Positions 26,087 to 32,818 of a DNA stretch of 32,818 nt are shown here, one piece after another (position 1 is the stretch's first letter; each line of letters begins with the position of its first letter). The DNA is from SAR324 cluster bacterium lautmerah10. Its GTDB lineage: Bacteria > SAR324 > NAC60-12. A program made the translations under genes and the position numbers. The notes under the pieces were generated by a model, which was given only the letters and a program-made list of their open reading frames with translations, was not told the origin of the DNA and did no database searches. The stretch spans positions 1 to 32,818 of the forward strand of contig LNZD02000011.1 of the NCBI GenBank assembly GCA_001469005.2, read 5' to 3'.

Positions 26087-27586
26087 TCAGTTCAAGGGTT
26101 GCCAATCACTGATAAGGTCGATTAAAAGCCTCACCCCAACGCCTGTGGCACCGTTTGCAGGGTGGTAATCGACGTATTTTACATTCCATGCAGTACCCGC
26201 GATATCCAGATGAACCCAGGGGGTATCTCCTACAAAATGTTGGAGAAATTTGCCTCCGGTGATCGTACCACCAGCCGGTCCCCCAATGTTTTGCAGGTCA
26301 CCGTATTTGCCTTTCAGCAATTCTCCGTATTCCGGGAAGTTGGGAAGTTCCCAAACCCTGTCACCGCTTTTTTCACCTGCCTGCCTGATACGTTCCATGA
26401 ATCCTGAATGGTTGCTCAAAGCACCGGTGGCATGATGTCCCAAGGCAACCACGCAAGCTCCGGTGAGGGTCGCCAGATCGACTACTGCAACGGGATTGTA
26501 TTTCTCGATGGTGTAGCTCAAGGCATCGCCGAGGATCAGGCGCCCTTCGGCATCAGTGTTCAAGATTTCAACCTTTTTCCCATTGTAGGCGGTTACGATG
26601 TCACCCGGACGCTGGGCATTCCCACCCGGGAGATTTTCTGTAGCAGGAACGACTCCTATCACGTTCAGTTTCGGTTTGATCTTAGCGACAGCATTCATCG
26701 CTCCCAAAACCGCAGCCGAACCGCACATGTCGAATTTCATCTCGTCCATCGACTTGCCCGGTTTGAGCGAAATCCCTCCAGAATCAAATGTTACGCCTTT
26801 ACCAACGACTGCCAGAGTGTCTTTTGCTTCAGGGTGCCGGTATTCCATGAAAATCAACTTGGCCGGCGTGATCGAACCCTGGGAAACCCCCAGCAGCATT
26901 CCCATGCCAAGTTTTTTCATTTCTTTTTCTTCGATGACTTTGTATTTGAGCCCTTCAGTTTTACAAAGATTTTTAGCTTCCTCCGCAAGTTTCCCAGGAT
27001 TCATATCATTTGCTGGAGTATTTCCCAGGGTTCTTGCAATGTTGGCAGAAACGGCTCTTAATGCGCCCAACTTAACTGCTTTGGCAGAACTCAAAGCATC
27101 CTTGTCGAGGATACGGACTTTCAGGTTTTTCGGAGAATTATTTTCACTGCTTTTGTAACTTTTGAATTCGTAGGCACCGAGCTGCAGGCCTTCGCTGATC
27201 CATTGTCCACATTCTTTATTTGAGCTGGTGCTCAAAACATTGCTGAGCATCACCCCGATGGATTTTAACTTTGAGCAAGCAAGCGCTTTTCCTGCTCCAC
27301 CAGCGGCGCGTCTGATGATCTCCGGATTTAGTTCTTCTTTTTTCCCTATCCCAATCAGTAGCAGTTGTGAGGGTTTAGCGGAGCCTGTGATCAAACGCTG
27401 ACTGCTTCCGGTTTTTCCATTAAATACTTCTTCTCGGACTGCGGTATTGATAATTTTTTTCAGGTTTTCGGGCAGATCAGACAATCCTGCAGCACGGGTA
27501 TCTGATTTTTCTGGAAGAAAAACAATCAACCCTTCAACGTCTTCATTCTCAATGCCTTTACTGCTGTAGCTTATTTTTAAATCCAT
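26087..27586 (-). CDS. pepA: Leucyl aminopeptidase (M17 family)
   Basis: This cytosolic two-metal aminopeptidase has 499 residues. The M17 signature NTDAEGRL is present, as are the metal-binding stretches VGKGVTFDSGGISLKPG and MKFDMCGSAAVLGAM, and the bicarbonate-site Arg lies in the signature. The N-terminal domain is shorter on conserved motifs. The start chosen is the ATG at 27586 (MDLKISYSS), which matches the family's beginning; in-frame ATGs upstream add about 50 non-homologous residues. It is divergent from fmt, with a 296 bp gap. Confidence 0.95.
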   Translation of the reverse strand: MDLKISYSSKGIENEDVEGLIVFLPEKSDTRAAGLSDLPENLKKIINTAVREEVFNGKTGSSQRLITGSAKPSQLLLIGIGKKEELNPEIIRRAAGGAGKALACSKLKSIGVMLSNVLSTSSNKECGQWISEGLQLGAYEFKSYKSSENNSPKNLKVRILDKDALSSAKAVKLGALRAVSANIARTLGNTPANDMNPGKLAEEAKNLCKTEGLKYKVIEEKEMKKLGMGMLLGVSQGSITPAKLIFMEYRHPEAKDTLAVVGKGVTFDSGGISLKPGKSMDEMKFDMCGSAAVLGAMNAVAKIKPKLNVIGVVPATENLPGGNAQRPGDIVTAYNGKKVEILNTDAEGRLILGDALSYTIEKYNPVAVVDLATLTGACVVALGHHATGALSNHSGFMERIRQAGEKSGDRVWELPNFPEYGELLKGKYGDLQNIGGPAGGTITGGKFLQHFVGDTPWVHLDIAGTAWNVKYVDYHPANGATGVGVRLLIDLISDWQPLN

Positions 27587-27882
27587 TGCGTTCGATTTGA
27601 TTTCTCTGCTTGGTTTCAGGAAGCAAATTGATTTGCCATGAAAGGCTGAAGCCTGCTGAACAGAGTGTAGTTTGAAATTAAACCAAATATTACAATATGC
27701 TGTATCCAAGACCACAAGCCTTAAGAATCTATTGAACCTTAACAAGTCCTTAAGTGAATTTTGAATATTGATCCAACTTCCAGGAATTGTATCTTCCCAT
27801 TCTCATACCTTGTTCCTTTTGAGAAAGTGCTTATTCAGGTTCGAAGATCAATGGTTCACCAACTAAAATACTCAAAGGGGTG
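27587..27882. promoter_or_regulatory. Divergent intergenic region between pepA and fmt
   Basis: This gap has no gene I can support. Toward fmt, TTGATC (27768-27773), 16 bp, then TATCTT (27790-27795) form a weak promoter candidate; the fmt ribosome site is AAAGGGG at 27874-27880. Three copies of CCTTAA occur at 27719-27724, 27737-27742 and 27748-27753. Toward pepA the minus strand has a TAATAT box near 27690 without a good -35. Confidence 0.35.
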
Positions 27883-28803
27883 ATGCGCATTTTGTTCATG
27901 GGGACTCCGGATTGGGCTGTTCCGACTCTGGAAGCCCTGGTTGATTCAGATTATGAAGTTTGTGCAGTACTGACCCAGCCTGACCGACCAGCAGGGAGAA
28001 AAAAACGGATGCAGGCTTCTGCGGTTAAGCAGTGGGCGATAGATCATGAACTGATGGTTCATACTCCGGAAAATGCAGGAAGTCCGCAAACGCTGGAATT
28101 GCTGAAAAACATAGAGGCGGATTTGTACCTGGTTTGTGCTTACGGGCAGATCCTTCCCCAATCGGTTTTGGATCTCCCGAAAAAGGGTTGTTTCAATCTT
28201 CATTTTTCAAAATTACCCAAATGGCGGGGTGCGAGCCCTGTGCAGGCTGCGATTTTGGCAGGTGACTCCACCACTGGAGTCTGCCTGCAGCGGATGGTGC
28301 TAAAGTTGGATGCGGGTCCCTTGGTTGCAGAATCCGAGGATGAAACCATCCGAAGTGAAGATAATTCAGAAAGCTTGGGGCATCGTCTTTCCCTGATGGG
28401 TGCAAAACTTGTTCGAAGAATTTTGCCAATGCTGCTTAAAGGCCATCAGTCCGAGGTGGCCCAGAACGAAAAAAACGCAAGCTTCTGTAGGATAATCCGC
28501 AAGGAACAGGGCAGGATTGACTGGGTTGAAGAAGATGCTCAAACGATTGAACGGAAACTACGGGCTTTCACCCCCTGGCCGGGGATTCACTGCTTCGGTC
28601 CTGATGGAAAAAGGCTTCAGTTACTGGAACTTGAAGTGGTCGATGAGAATTCGGAACCGGGTTATGTCCAGCAGGGTTTAATCGTTGGAACGCGAAAAGG
28701 TTCCCTCAGAATCCTGCGTTTGCGTGAAGAAGGCAAAAAAGAAATGGATGCTGCATCATTTCTCAATGGCCATCCGGATTACTACGGATTTGTATTCCAA
28801 TAA
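27883..28803 (+). CDS. fmt: Methionyl-tRNA formyltransferase
   Basis: This enzyme formylates initiator Met-tRNA using 10-formyltetrahydrofolate. It is 306 residues from ATG 27883; GTG at 27880 is an alternative start. The catalytic segment NLHFSKLPKWRGASP, with Asn and His, and LDAGPL, with Asp, are kept. The C-terminal domain begins near residue 205 (IDWVEEDAQTIERKLRAFTPWPG). The usual def partner is not adjacent. It ends convergent with the unknown gene at 28853. Confidence 0.96.
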   Translation: MRILFMGTPDWAVPTLEALVDSDYEVCAVLTQPDRPAGRKKRMQASAVKQWAIDHELMVHTPENAGSPQTLELLKNIEADLYLVCAYGQILPQSVLDLPKKGCFNLHFSKLPKWRGASPVQAAILAGDSTTGVCLQRMVLKLDAGPLVAESEDETIRSEDNSESLGHRLSLMGAKLVRRILPMLLKGHQSEVAQNEKNASFCRIIRKEQGRIDWVEEDAQTIERKLRAFTPWPGIHCFGPDGKRLQLLELEVVDENSEPGYVQQGLIVGTRKGSLRILRLREEGKKEMDAASFLNGHPDYYGFVFQ

Positions 28804-28822
28804 TGGTTAGGAGAATTTCCGG

Positions 28823-28867
28823 AACCAAATCCATGGATGCAGCAAAGTTGGTTTAAGTTTTTTTGTG
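28823..28867 (+). terminator. Terminator-like structure after fmt
   Basis: AACCAA (28823-28828) pairs with TTGGTT (28848-28853) around an inner 10 bp palindrome, ATCCATGGAT (28829-28838). A run of seven T follows closely (AAGTTTTTTTG). The stem is weak, but its place between convergent genes fits a terminator. Confidence 0.4.
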
Positions 28868-29179
28868 TCCAAATTTCAATCTGGAATAAGGCACTTCCCG
28901 GGCGATCAAGAAAAGTTCCGGGTTAGCATGGTCGTTTCCGGAAACCTGAACTCCCAGCAGTTCATCATGTAATGTCAGTGTCACTTTCAGGTCTGGCGTT
29001 TCAAGGCTGAGTTCTGATTCCACGAGAAGCCTTCCGCAGAGGTCCAGTTCACTGAAATCGGTGAGTTTCCCGAACAAAGATAGACCGCCACCCCTCTCTT
29101 TCAACGAGATTTCTGTACCCTGATTCTCTTTGAGAAATTGAAGAAGGGAGTCACGGTTTGAAGAAGATTTCTCGGTCAT
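28853..29179 (-). CDS. Unknown small protein translationally coupled to obg
   Basis: I do not recognise this 108-residue protein. It is soluble, with no signal peptide or helix that would cross the membrane. It opens with a Ser/Lys-rich stretch, MTEKSSSNRDSLLQFLKENQ, followed by alternating hydrophobic residues suggesting beta strands (EISLKERGGGLSLFGKL, VTLTLHDELLGVQVSG, ELFLIAREVPYSRLKF). Its ATG overlaps the obg stop by 4 bp (29176-29179), so it is read from the same mRNA as obg. Coding is supported by that tight overlap and by good length, not by homology. Confidence 0.6.
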   Translation of the reverse strand: MTEKSSSNRDSLLQFLKENQGTEISLKERGGGLSLFGKLTDFSELDLCGRLLVESELSLETPDLKVTLTLHDELLGVQVSGNDHANPELFLIAREVPYSRLKFGHKKT

Positions 29180-30219
29180 GAAGGCGTCTCTTGGTTTGTT
29201 TCTGAAAGGGTTTCACATTCCCGGATGGAATCCACTTCCATCGCCAACTCAGCCACCAGTTCAGGAAGTCCTTCTTTGCTGACCGAAGAGAGGAGGTGTA
29301 CCTTCTCTCCGAGCGTTTCGAGATTCTTTTTGACAGGATCCAGGGTTTTTCGGTCTTGTACCGAATCGATTTTGGTTAAGCCGATGATTCTGGGTTTTTT
29401 TGTGAGTTCTTCAGAAAATTCCCCGATTTCATGGAGCAGCATCCTATATTCGTCAAGAGGTTCATGTTCCGAAAAGCCTGAGACATCGAGCAGCATCAAA
29501 AGCATCGCAGTACGTTCCACATGCTTCAGGAAACGGTCTCCCAATCCCTTACCCTGATGTGCCCCTTCGATGATGCCAGGGATGTCTGCAACAACAAAAG
29601 CATCACCCTTTGGATTGCGCACGACCCCGAGTTGAGGCACCAAAGTGGTAAAAGGATAATCCGCGATTTTCGGACGAGCGTGGGAAACACTGCTGATGAA
29701 GGTGGACTTACCCGCATTGGGAAAACCCAGCAGCCCCACATCTGCCATCAGTTTCAATTCAAGCTGAATCCAGCGTTCCACCCCTTCTTCCCCGGGTTGG
29801 TGATGCTCGGGTGCACGATTGGTAGAAGTTTTGAATCTTGCGTTTCCCCGACCGCCACGCCCGCCTTTGAAGAGCAGGTATTCCTCTGATTCAAGAACCT
29901 CGAGCAGTATCTCTCCTGTTTCCTGTTCTTTGAGCATCGTTCCCAAAGGAACGTGGATTTTAAGGTCCTGTCCGTTTTTTCCATGACGGTCCTTCCCCAT
30001 CCCATTGCTACCGTTACCAGCATGCTGATGCTGCTGAAAGGAGAGGTCGAGTAGAGTATTCCGGTTTTGGTCACCGACGAAGTAGATGTCTCCGCCCTTT
30101 CCACCATCTCCTCCGTCCGGTCCTCCCATCGGGATGTACTTCTCACGCCTGAAGGAGGTACAGCCGGATCCGCCTTTTCCCGAACGGACATGGATTTTGA
30201 CAGAATCGACGAATTTCAT
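29176..30219 (-). CDS. obg: Obg/CgtA GTPase
   Basis: This essential GTPase is associated with 50S ribosome assembly and stress control. It has 347 residues. The Obg N-domain (1-158) shows its glycine-rich comb: GKGGSGCTSFRREK, GPDGGDGGKGGD and GGRGGRGNARFKT. The G domain begins at 160: G1 GFPNAGKS (165-172), G3 DIPGIIEGAHQGKGLG, and G4 in GLTKIDS. There is no C-terminal OCT extension. rplU and rpmA, its common upstream partners, are not here. It is divergent from apaG. Confidence 0.97.
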   Translation of the reverse strand: MKFVDSVKIHVRSGKGGSGCTSFRREKYIPMGGPDGGDGGKGGDIYFVGDQNRNTLLDLSFQQHQHAGNGSNGMGKDRHGKNGQDLKIHVPLGTMLKEQETGEILLEVLESEEYLLFKGGRGGRGNARFKTSTNRAPEHHQPGEEGVERWIQLELKLMADVGLLGFPNAGKSTFISSVSHARPKIADYPFTTLVPQLGVVRNPKGDAFVVADIPGIIEGAHQGKGLGDRFLKHVERTAMLLMLLDVSGFSEHEPLDEYRMLLHEIGEFSEELTKKPRIIGLTKIDSVQDRKTLDPVKKNLETLGEKVHLLSSVSKEGLPELVAELAMEVDSIRECETLSETNQETPS

Positions 30220-30262
30220 CGTAAAGGACTTTGTTAAACTGCGAGGGTTTTGATGACATCAC

Positions 30263-30289
30263 GTTATACCGGACCAAAGACAAGAACAA
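30263..30289 (-). promoter_or_regulatory. Candidate promoter for obg
   Basis: On the minus strand, TTGTTC (30284-30289) and TATAAC (30263-30268, 5 of 6) are spaced by 15 bp, slightly short. The leader would be about 40 nt. Confidence 0.25.
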
Positions 30290-30371
30290 GCATCGGGCTA
30301 GTCCATCTGGTTTCCATTTGATCTTTGAAAATCCTAAGTTAGCATCCATGCTTCATCCAAACAGAGGAGAA

Positions 30372-30758
30372 ATGAAGGAAAGTCAAACCACAGAAAATGT
30401 AGAAGTAGAGGCGGAATCCTTTTTCCTGGAGGACCATTCGGACCCCGAGGAAAACCACTTTGTTTTTGCCTATAAAATCCGAATTAAAAACCACGGCAGT
30501 CAAACCGTGCAGTTACTCAGTCGCCATTGGATTATCACCGACAGCAATGGTAAAACGGAAGAAGTCAAAGGAGAAGGTGTGGTGGGAGAACAACCCGTTT
30601 TGGATCCTGGAGAAGAATTCGAATACACCAGCGGTTCCCATCTCAAAACTGAAATGGGGACGATGCACGGCAGTTATCAAATGGTCAATGACCAGGGGGA
30701 AAGCCTTGAGGTGGAAATCCCTTGCTTTACCCTTTCCGTCCCTGGAATACTGAACTGA
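30372..30758 (+). CDS. apaG: ApaG domain protein
   Basis: This 128-residue single-domain protein has an immunoglobulin-like ApaG fold: FAYKIRIKNHGSQTVQLLSRHWIITDSNG, VVGEQPVLDPGEEFEYTSG, MGTMHGSYQMV. E. coli ApaG is 125 residues and its biochemical role is still unclear. Start ATG 30372 is preceded by AGAGGAGAA, but only 2 bp away; ATG 30348 (8 residues longer) is the alternative. ApaH and KsgA, its enterobacterial neighbours, are absent. It ends 1 bp before the oxyR stop on the other strand. Confidence 0.9.
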   Translation: MKESQTTENVEVEAESFFLEDHSDPEENHFVFAYKIRIKNHGSQTVQLLSRHWIITDSNGKTEEVKGEGVVGEQPVLDPGEEFEYTSGSHLKTEMGTMHGSYQMVNDQGESLEVEIPCFTLSVPGILN

Positions 30759-30759
30759 T

Positions 30760-31662
30760 CTAGGTGTTGGTTGAATCCGGGAGACTGTTGCGGATCGTCT
30801 CGGAAATGCTCATGAATCCTTCTTTCCGCTGGGAAGATTCACGAAACAGAAGTCCGATCTTCCTCGAAGGTACCGGGTCTTCAAAATGCAGATAACTGAG
30901 AGGCGGATTGCTTCCTGAATTGGGATAGACTGAGAAATAGGGCATCAGGGTGACTCCCATTCCAGCAGAGACCATGTGCCGCAGCGTTTCAAGACTGGTT
31001 CCCTGGAACTCAGGATTTTCGGTAGCACCCGCCATCATGCAGACTTCCAGGGCCTGATCCCTCAGGCAATGTCCGTCTTCCAGCAACAGGATTTTTTCTT
31101 CAGACAAATCGGATAGAGACACACTTTCTTTGATACTCAGTTCATGGCCTCTGGGCAAGGCAAGCAGGAAGGGTTCATCAAAGAGTTCGATTTCATAAAA
31201 CCCGTTGTTGGAAACCGGCAAGGCAAGCACAATTGCATCCAGTTCGGCATTATTCAGTTTGTTCAAAAGGATGTGGGTTTGTTCCTCATAAAGAAATAAT
31301 TGGAGCCGTGGGTATTCCTGGATCATTGCCGGAATCATGAAGGGCAATAAATAGGGGCCCAAGGTTGGAATCAGGCCAATGCGCAGTTTGCCCTGCATCG
31401 GGTCTTTGAAACTGACAGAAATTTCTTCAATCTGTTCCACTTCCTGAAGGATCATGCGTGCCCTGCGAACCACTTCTTTTCCAACTGGGGTGAGGATCAC
31501 TTTACGTTTGGTTCGTTCGACCAGAAGGACCCCTAGATGTTCCTCCAATTTTCGCAGTTGTCCACTGAGGGTGGGCTGGGTCACATGACAACGCTCGGAG
31601 GCCTTACGGAAATTTCTAAGCTCATCCAAGGCCACCAGGTATTCCAGATCACGAATATTCAT
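30760..31662 (-). CDS. oxyR: OxyR-type LysR regulator of the peroxide response
   Basis: This 300-residue LysR regulator has a helix-turn-helix at about 18-37 (FRKASERCHVTQPTLSGQLRKLE) and a substrate-like C-domain. The redox pair is C199 and C208 in GHCLRDQALEVC, the same numbering and spacing as E. coli OxyR, so H2O2 sensing by disulfide formation is very likely. It is divergent from the phosphotransferase, with a 14 bp palindrome between them. No catalase or peroxidase gene lies in the window, so its targets are elsewhere. Confidence 0.94.
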   Translation of the reverse strand: MNIRDLEYLVALDELRNFRKASERCHVTQPTLSGQLRKLEEHLGVLLVERTKRKVILTPVGKEVVRRARMILQEVEQIEEISVSFKDPMQGKLRIGLIPTLGPYLLPFMIPAMIQEYPRLQLFLYEEQTHILLNKLNNAELDAIVLALPVSNNGFYEIELFDEPFLLALPRGHELSIKESVSLSDLSEEKILLLEDGHCLRDQALEVCMMAGATENPEFQGTSLETLRHMVSAGMGVTLMPYFSVYPNSGSNPPLSYLHFEDPVPSRKIGLLFRESSQRKEGFMSISETIRNSLPDSTNT

Positions 31663-31704
31663 AGTCCTGTTTTCAGCAAAAATTCATTGATACCATAAAC
31701 GGTC

Positions 31705-31735
31705 CGCTTTGCAAAGCGAGCTAGTAAGATTTAAT
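31705..31735 (+). promoter_or_regulatory. Palindromic operator-like site overlapping a candidate promoter
   Basis: CGCTTTGCAAAGCG at 31705-31718 is a perfect 14 bp palindrome in the oxyR-phosphotransferase gap. It overlaps a -35-like TTTGCA (31708-31713), which is followed after 16 bp by TTTAAT (31730-31735, 5 of 6 to the -10). A regulator bound here could repress the phosphotransferase. The sequence does not match the OxyR ATAGxTxxxAxCTAT pattern. Confidence 0.45.
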
Positions 31736-31766
31736 CTGAGTCCGGAAAGCAGATTCAGGAGGCAAT

Positions 31767-32780
31767 TTGAGAATCAACATTGAGAATCGGAAAGAATTAA
31801 ACGATTACCTGGTAAAGCATCAACAGTTCCAAAAAGATGAACTAACAGGTTTTCAGTTACTTTCCGGAGGTGTCTCCAACCGAACAGTGATGGTTCGACT
31901 TGCTGACGGCAAGGCATGGGTCATCAAGCAGGCACTGGAAAAACTCAGGGTGAAAACCGATTGGTTTTGTGATCCTGCACGAATTTTCAGGGAAGCCGAG
32001 GCAGTCCGTTTCCTCCATGCCCGAGTTCCCCAAGCCAGGGTTCCCAGGTTCTGTTTTGAGGATCCTGAGAATTATCTCTTGGGAATGGAGTCTGTTCCCG
32101 AACCCCATCAGGTCTGGAAGTCTGAATTGCTCAAGGGTCAAGTCGACGCGGAACTGGTGGTCCAGTTTGCAGAAATGCTGGCGGGCATTCATGGATGCAG
32201 TATGGAAACACCTGGACTGCCCGAAGTTTTTTCAGATAAGACCTATTTTGAGGCGTTGAGGCTCGAACCCTATTACGGATATGCAGCTTCACAAATTCCA
32301 AAAGCTGAGACTTTTTTTCAGGAATTGATGGAATCGACCCGGCATGAAAATCGGTTTTTGGTTCATGGAGATTTCAGTCCTAAAAATATTCTGGCACATC
32401 AAAAAAAGCTGCATCTGATCGATCATGAAGTGATCCATTTCGGGGACGGAGCCTTTGATCTTGGTTTCGCATTGACCCATCTGCTTGCGAAATCGCTTCA
32501 TGTTCCAGGACATCGAGTAACCTTTCGGGAAGCCTGTCATCTTTTTGCAGACCGTTATCTTCAATCCGTCAGCAGCGTTTCCAAGTTTTCCGGTATTGAA
32601 GAAAGATGGATCAAGCACACCCTTGGATGCCTGCTGGCAAGAATTCATGGCAGGTCACCCCTGGAGTACCTCAAGGATTCAGAAAGAGCACTAATCACTG
32701 AAAAAACCCTGGAATGTCTTGACCAGCTTCCTTCAGACATTCACACCCTCATTGACCGAATGACATGGCAACCGAGTTAA
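31767..32780 (+). CDS. APH/choline-kinase-fold phosphotransferase, TTG start
   Basis: This 337-residue kinase-like protein has an N-lobe with LSGGVSNRTVMVRL as nucleotide loop and WVIKQAL with the ATP lysine, catalytic HGDFSPKNIL (H200, D202, N207) and metal-binding IDHEVIHFGDGAFDLGF. The family phosphorylates small alcohols, sugars or antibiotics; nothing here points to drug resistance, and the substrate is unknown. The start is TTG 31767, backed by AGGAGG at 31757-31762 and 4 bp spacing. The next gene overlaps its last 16 bp. Confidence 0.85.
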   Translation: MRINIENRKELNDYLVKHQQFQKDELTGFQLLSGGVSNRTVMVRLADGKAWVIKQALEKLRVKTDWFCDPARIFREAEAVRFLHARVPQARVPRFCFEDPENYLLGMESVPEPHQVWKSELLKGQVDAELVVQFAEMLAGIHGCSMETPGLPEVFSDKTYFEALRLEPYYGYAASQIPKAETFFQELMESTRHENRFLVHGDFSPKNILAHQKKLHLIDHEVIHFGDGAFDLGFALTHLLAKSLHVPGHRVTFREACHLFADRYLQSVSSVSKFSGIEERWIKHTLGCLLARIHGRSPLEYLKDSERALITEKTLECLDQLPSDIHTLIDRMTWQPS

Positions 32781-32818
32781 CACGCATTGAAAAACTATCG
32801 GCACTGGAAATTCTGGAC
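32765..32818 (+). CDS. Start of a gene cut by the window edge, probably enolase
   Basis: The ATG at 32765 opens a frame that runs to the window end: MATELTRIEKLSALEILD. The segment I(x)xLxALEILD resembles the enolase N-terminus, which continues with SRGNPT just beyond the edge. It overlaps the phosphotransferase stop by 16 bp, so the two would be co-transcribed. Only 18 residues are visible; the call rests on this short match. Confidence 0.45.
   Translation, partial: MATELTRIEKLSALEILD

Noticed and set aside
26408..27158. Plus-strand open frames of 186-217 codons opposite pepA
   Set aside because: They are opposite a clear M17 peptidase; no motif, no ribosome site, shadow frames.
31767..32780. 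Aminoglycoside resistance gene
   Set aside because: It shares only the general APH kinase fold; there is no mobile context, and the neighbours are housekeeping genes.
1..32818. CRISPR array, transposon, prophage or tRNA gene
   Set aside because: I saw no regularly spaced repeats, transposase or integrase motifs, or cloverleaf-like sequence in the gaps between genes.

Overview
This window reads as chromosomal DNA from an aerobic Gram-negative bacterium. It has form I aerobic CO dehydrogenase, part of a complex I operon, OxyR with both redox cysteines, a probable periplasmic rhodanese and a membrane-anchored FKBP isomerase. The genes are densely packed, with many 1-4 bp overlaps and several non-ATG starts. 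Proteobacteria-like marine lineages that oxidise CO, such as SAR324, would fit, but nothing here fixes the taxonomy. I see no rRNA, tRNA, CRISPR array, insertion sequence or phage gene.

Layout. (1) 1-4046: a small MotA-like membrane protein that may be cut by the window edge, a metallo-beta-lactamase-fold gene broken by an apparent 1-bp deletion, a PaaI-type thioesterase, the CRM-domain RNA-binding protein YhbY, and methionyl-tRNA synthetase. (2) 4251-8809: nuoA-B-C-D-H-I, a partial complex I operon with no E/F/G between D and H. (3) 8886-11089: a 528-residue tandem ThyX-like protein overlapping upp, then a likely terminator. (4) 11248-20766: the accessory core, an approximately 9.5 kb CO dehydrogenase locus. 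coxM-S-L (form I, active-site AYRCSFR) is followed by a hairpin and then by a XdhC/CoxI-type protein fused to a YHS metal-binding domain, coxG, a MocA-type cytidylyltransferase with a probable CTG start, a second XdhC/CoxI protein, a SufS cysteine desulfurase, a SufU scaffold and a CoxD-like MoxR ATPase. (5) 20793-24617: periplasmic two-domain rhodanese, FKBP isomerase, chorismate mutase, tpiA, secG and sixA. (6) 24632-32818: mgtE, pepA, fmt, an unknown small gene overlapping obg, obg, apaG, oxyR, an APH-fold phosphotransferase, and the first codons of a gene that looks like enolase.

How the genes fit together. CoxMSL oxidises CO at a [Cu-S-Mo] site carried on a molybdopterin-cytosine dinucleotide (MCD) cofactor, and the electrons would feed the respiratory chain. 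The genes after coxL cover the steps that site needs: a cytidylyltransferase for MCD, XdhC-type cofactor handling, CoxD (known to mature the cluster), and, less usually, a cysteine desulfurase/SufU pair and a YHS domain. The main hypothesis from this window is that SufS-SufU supplies the bridging sulfur and the XdhC-YHS fusion handles the copper or another metal. This rests on gene context and is not demonstrated. The usual coxD partner, coxE, is not in the window.
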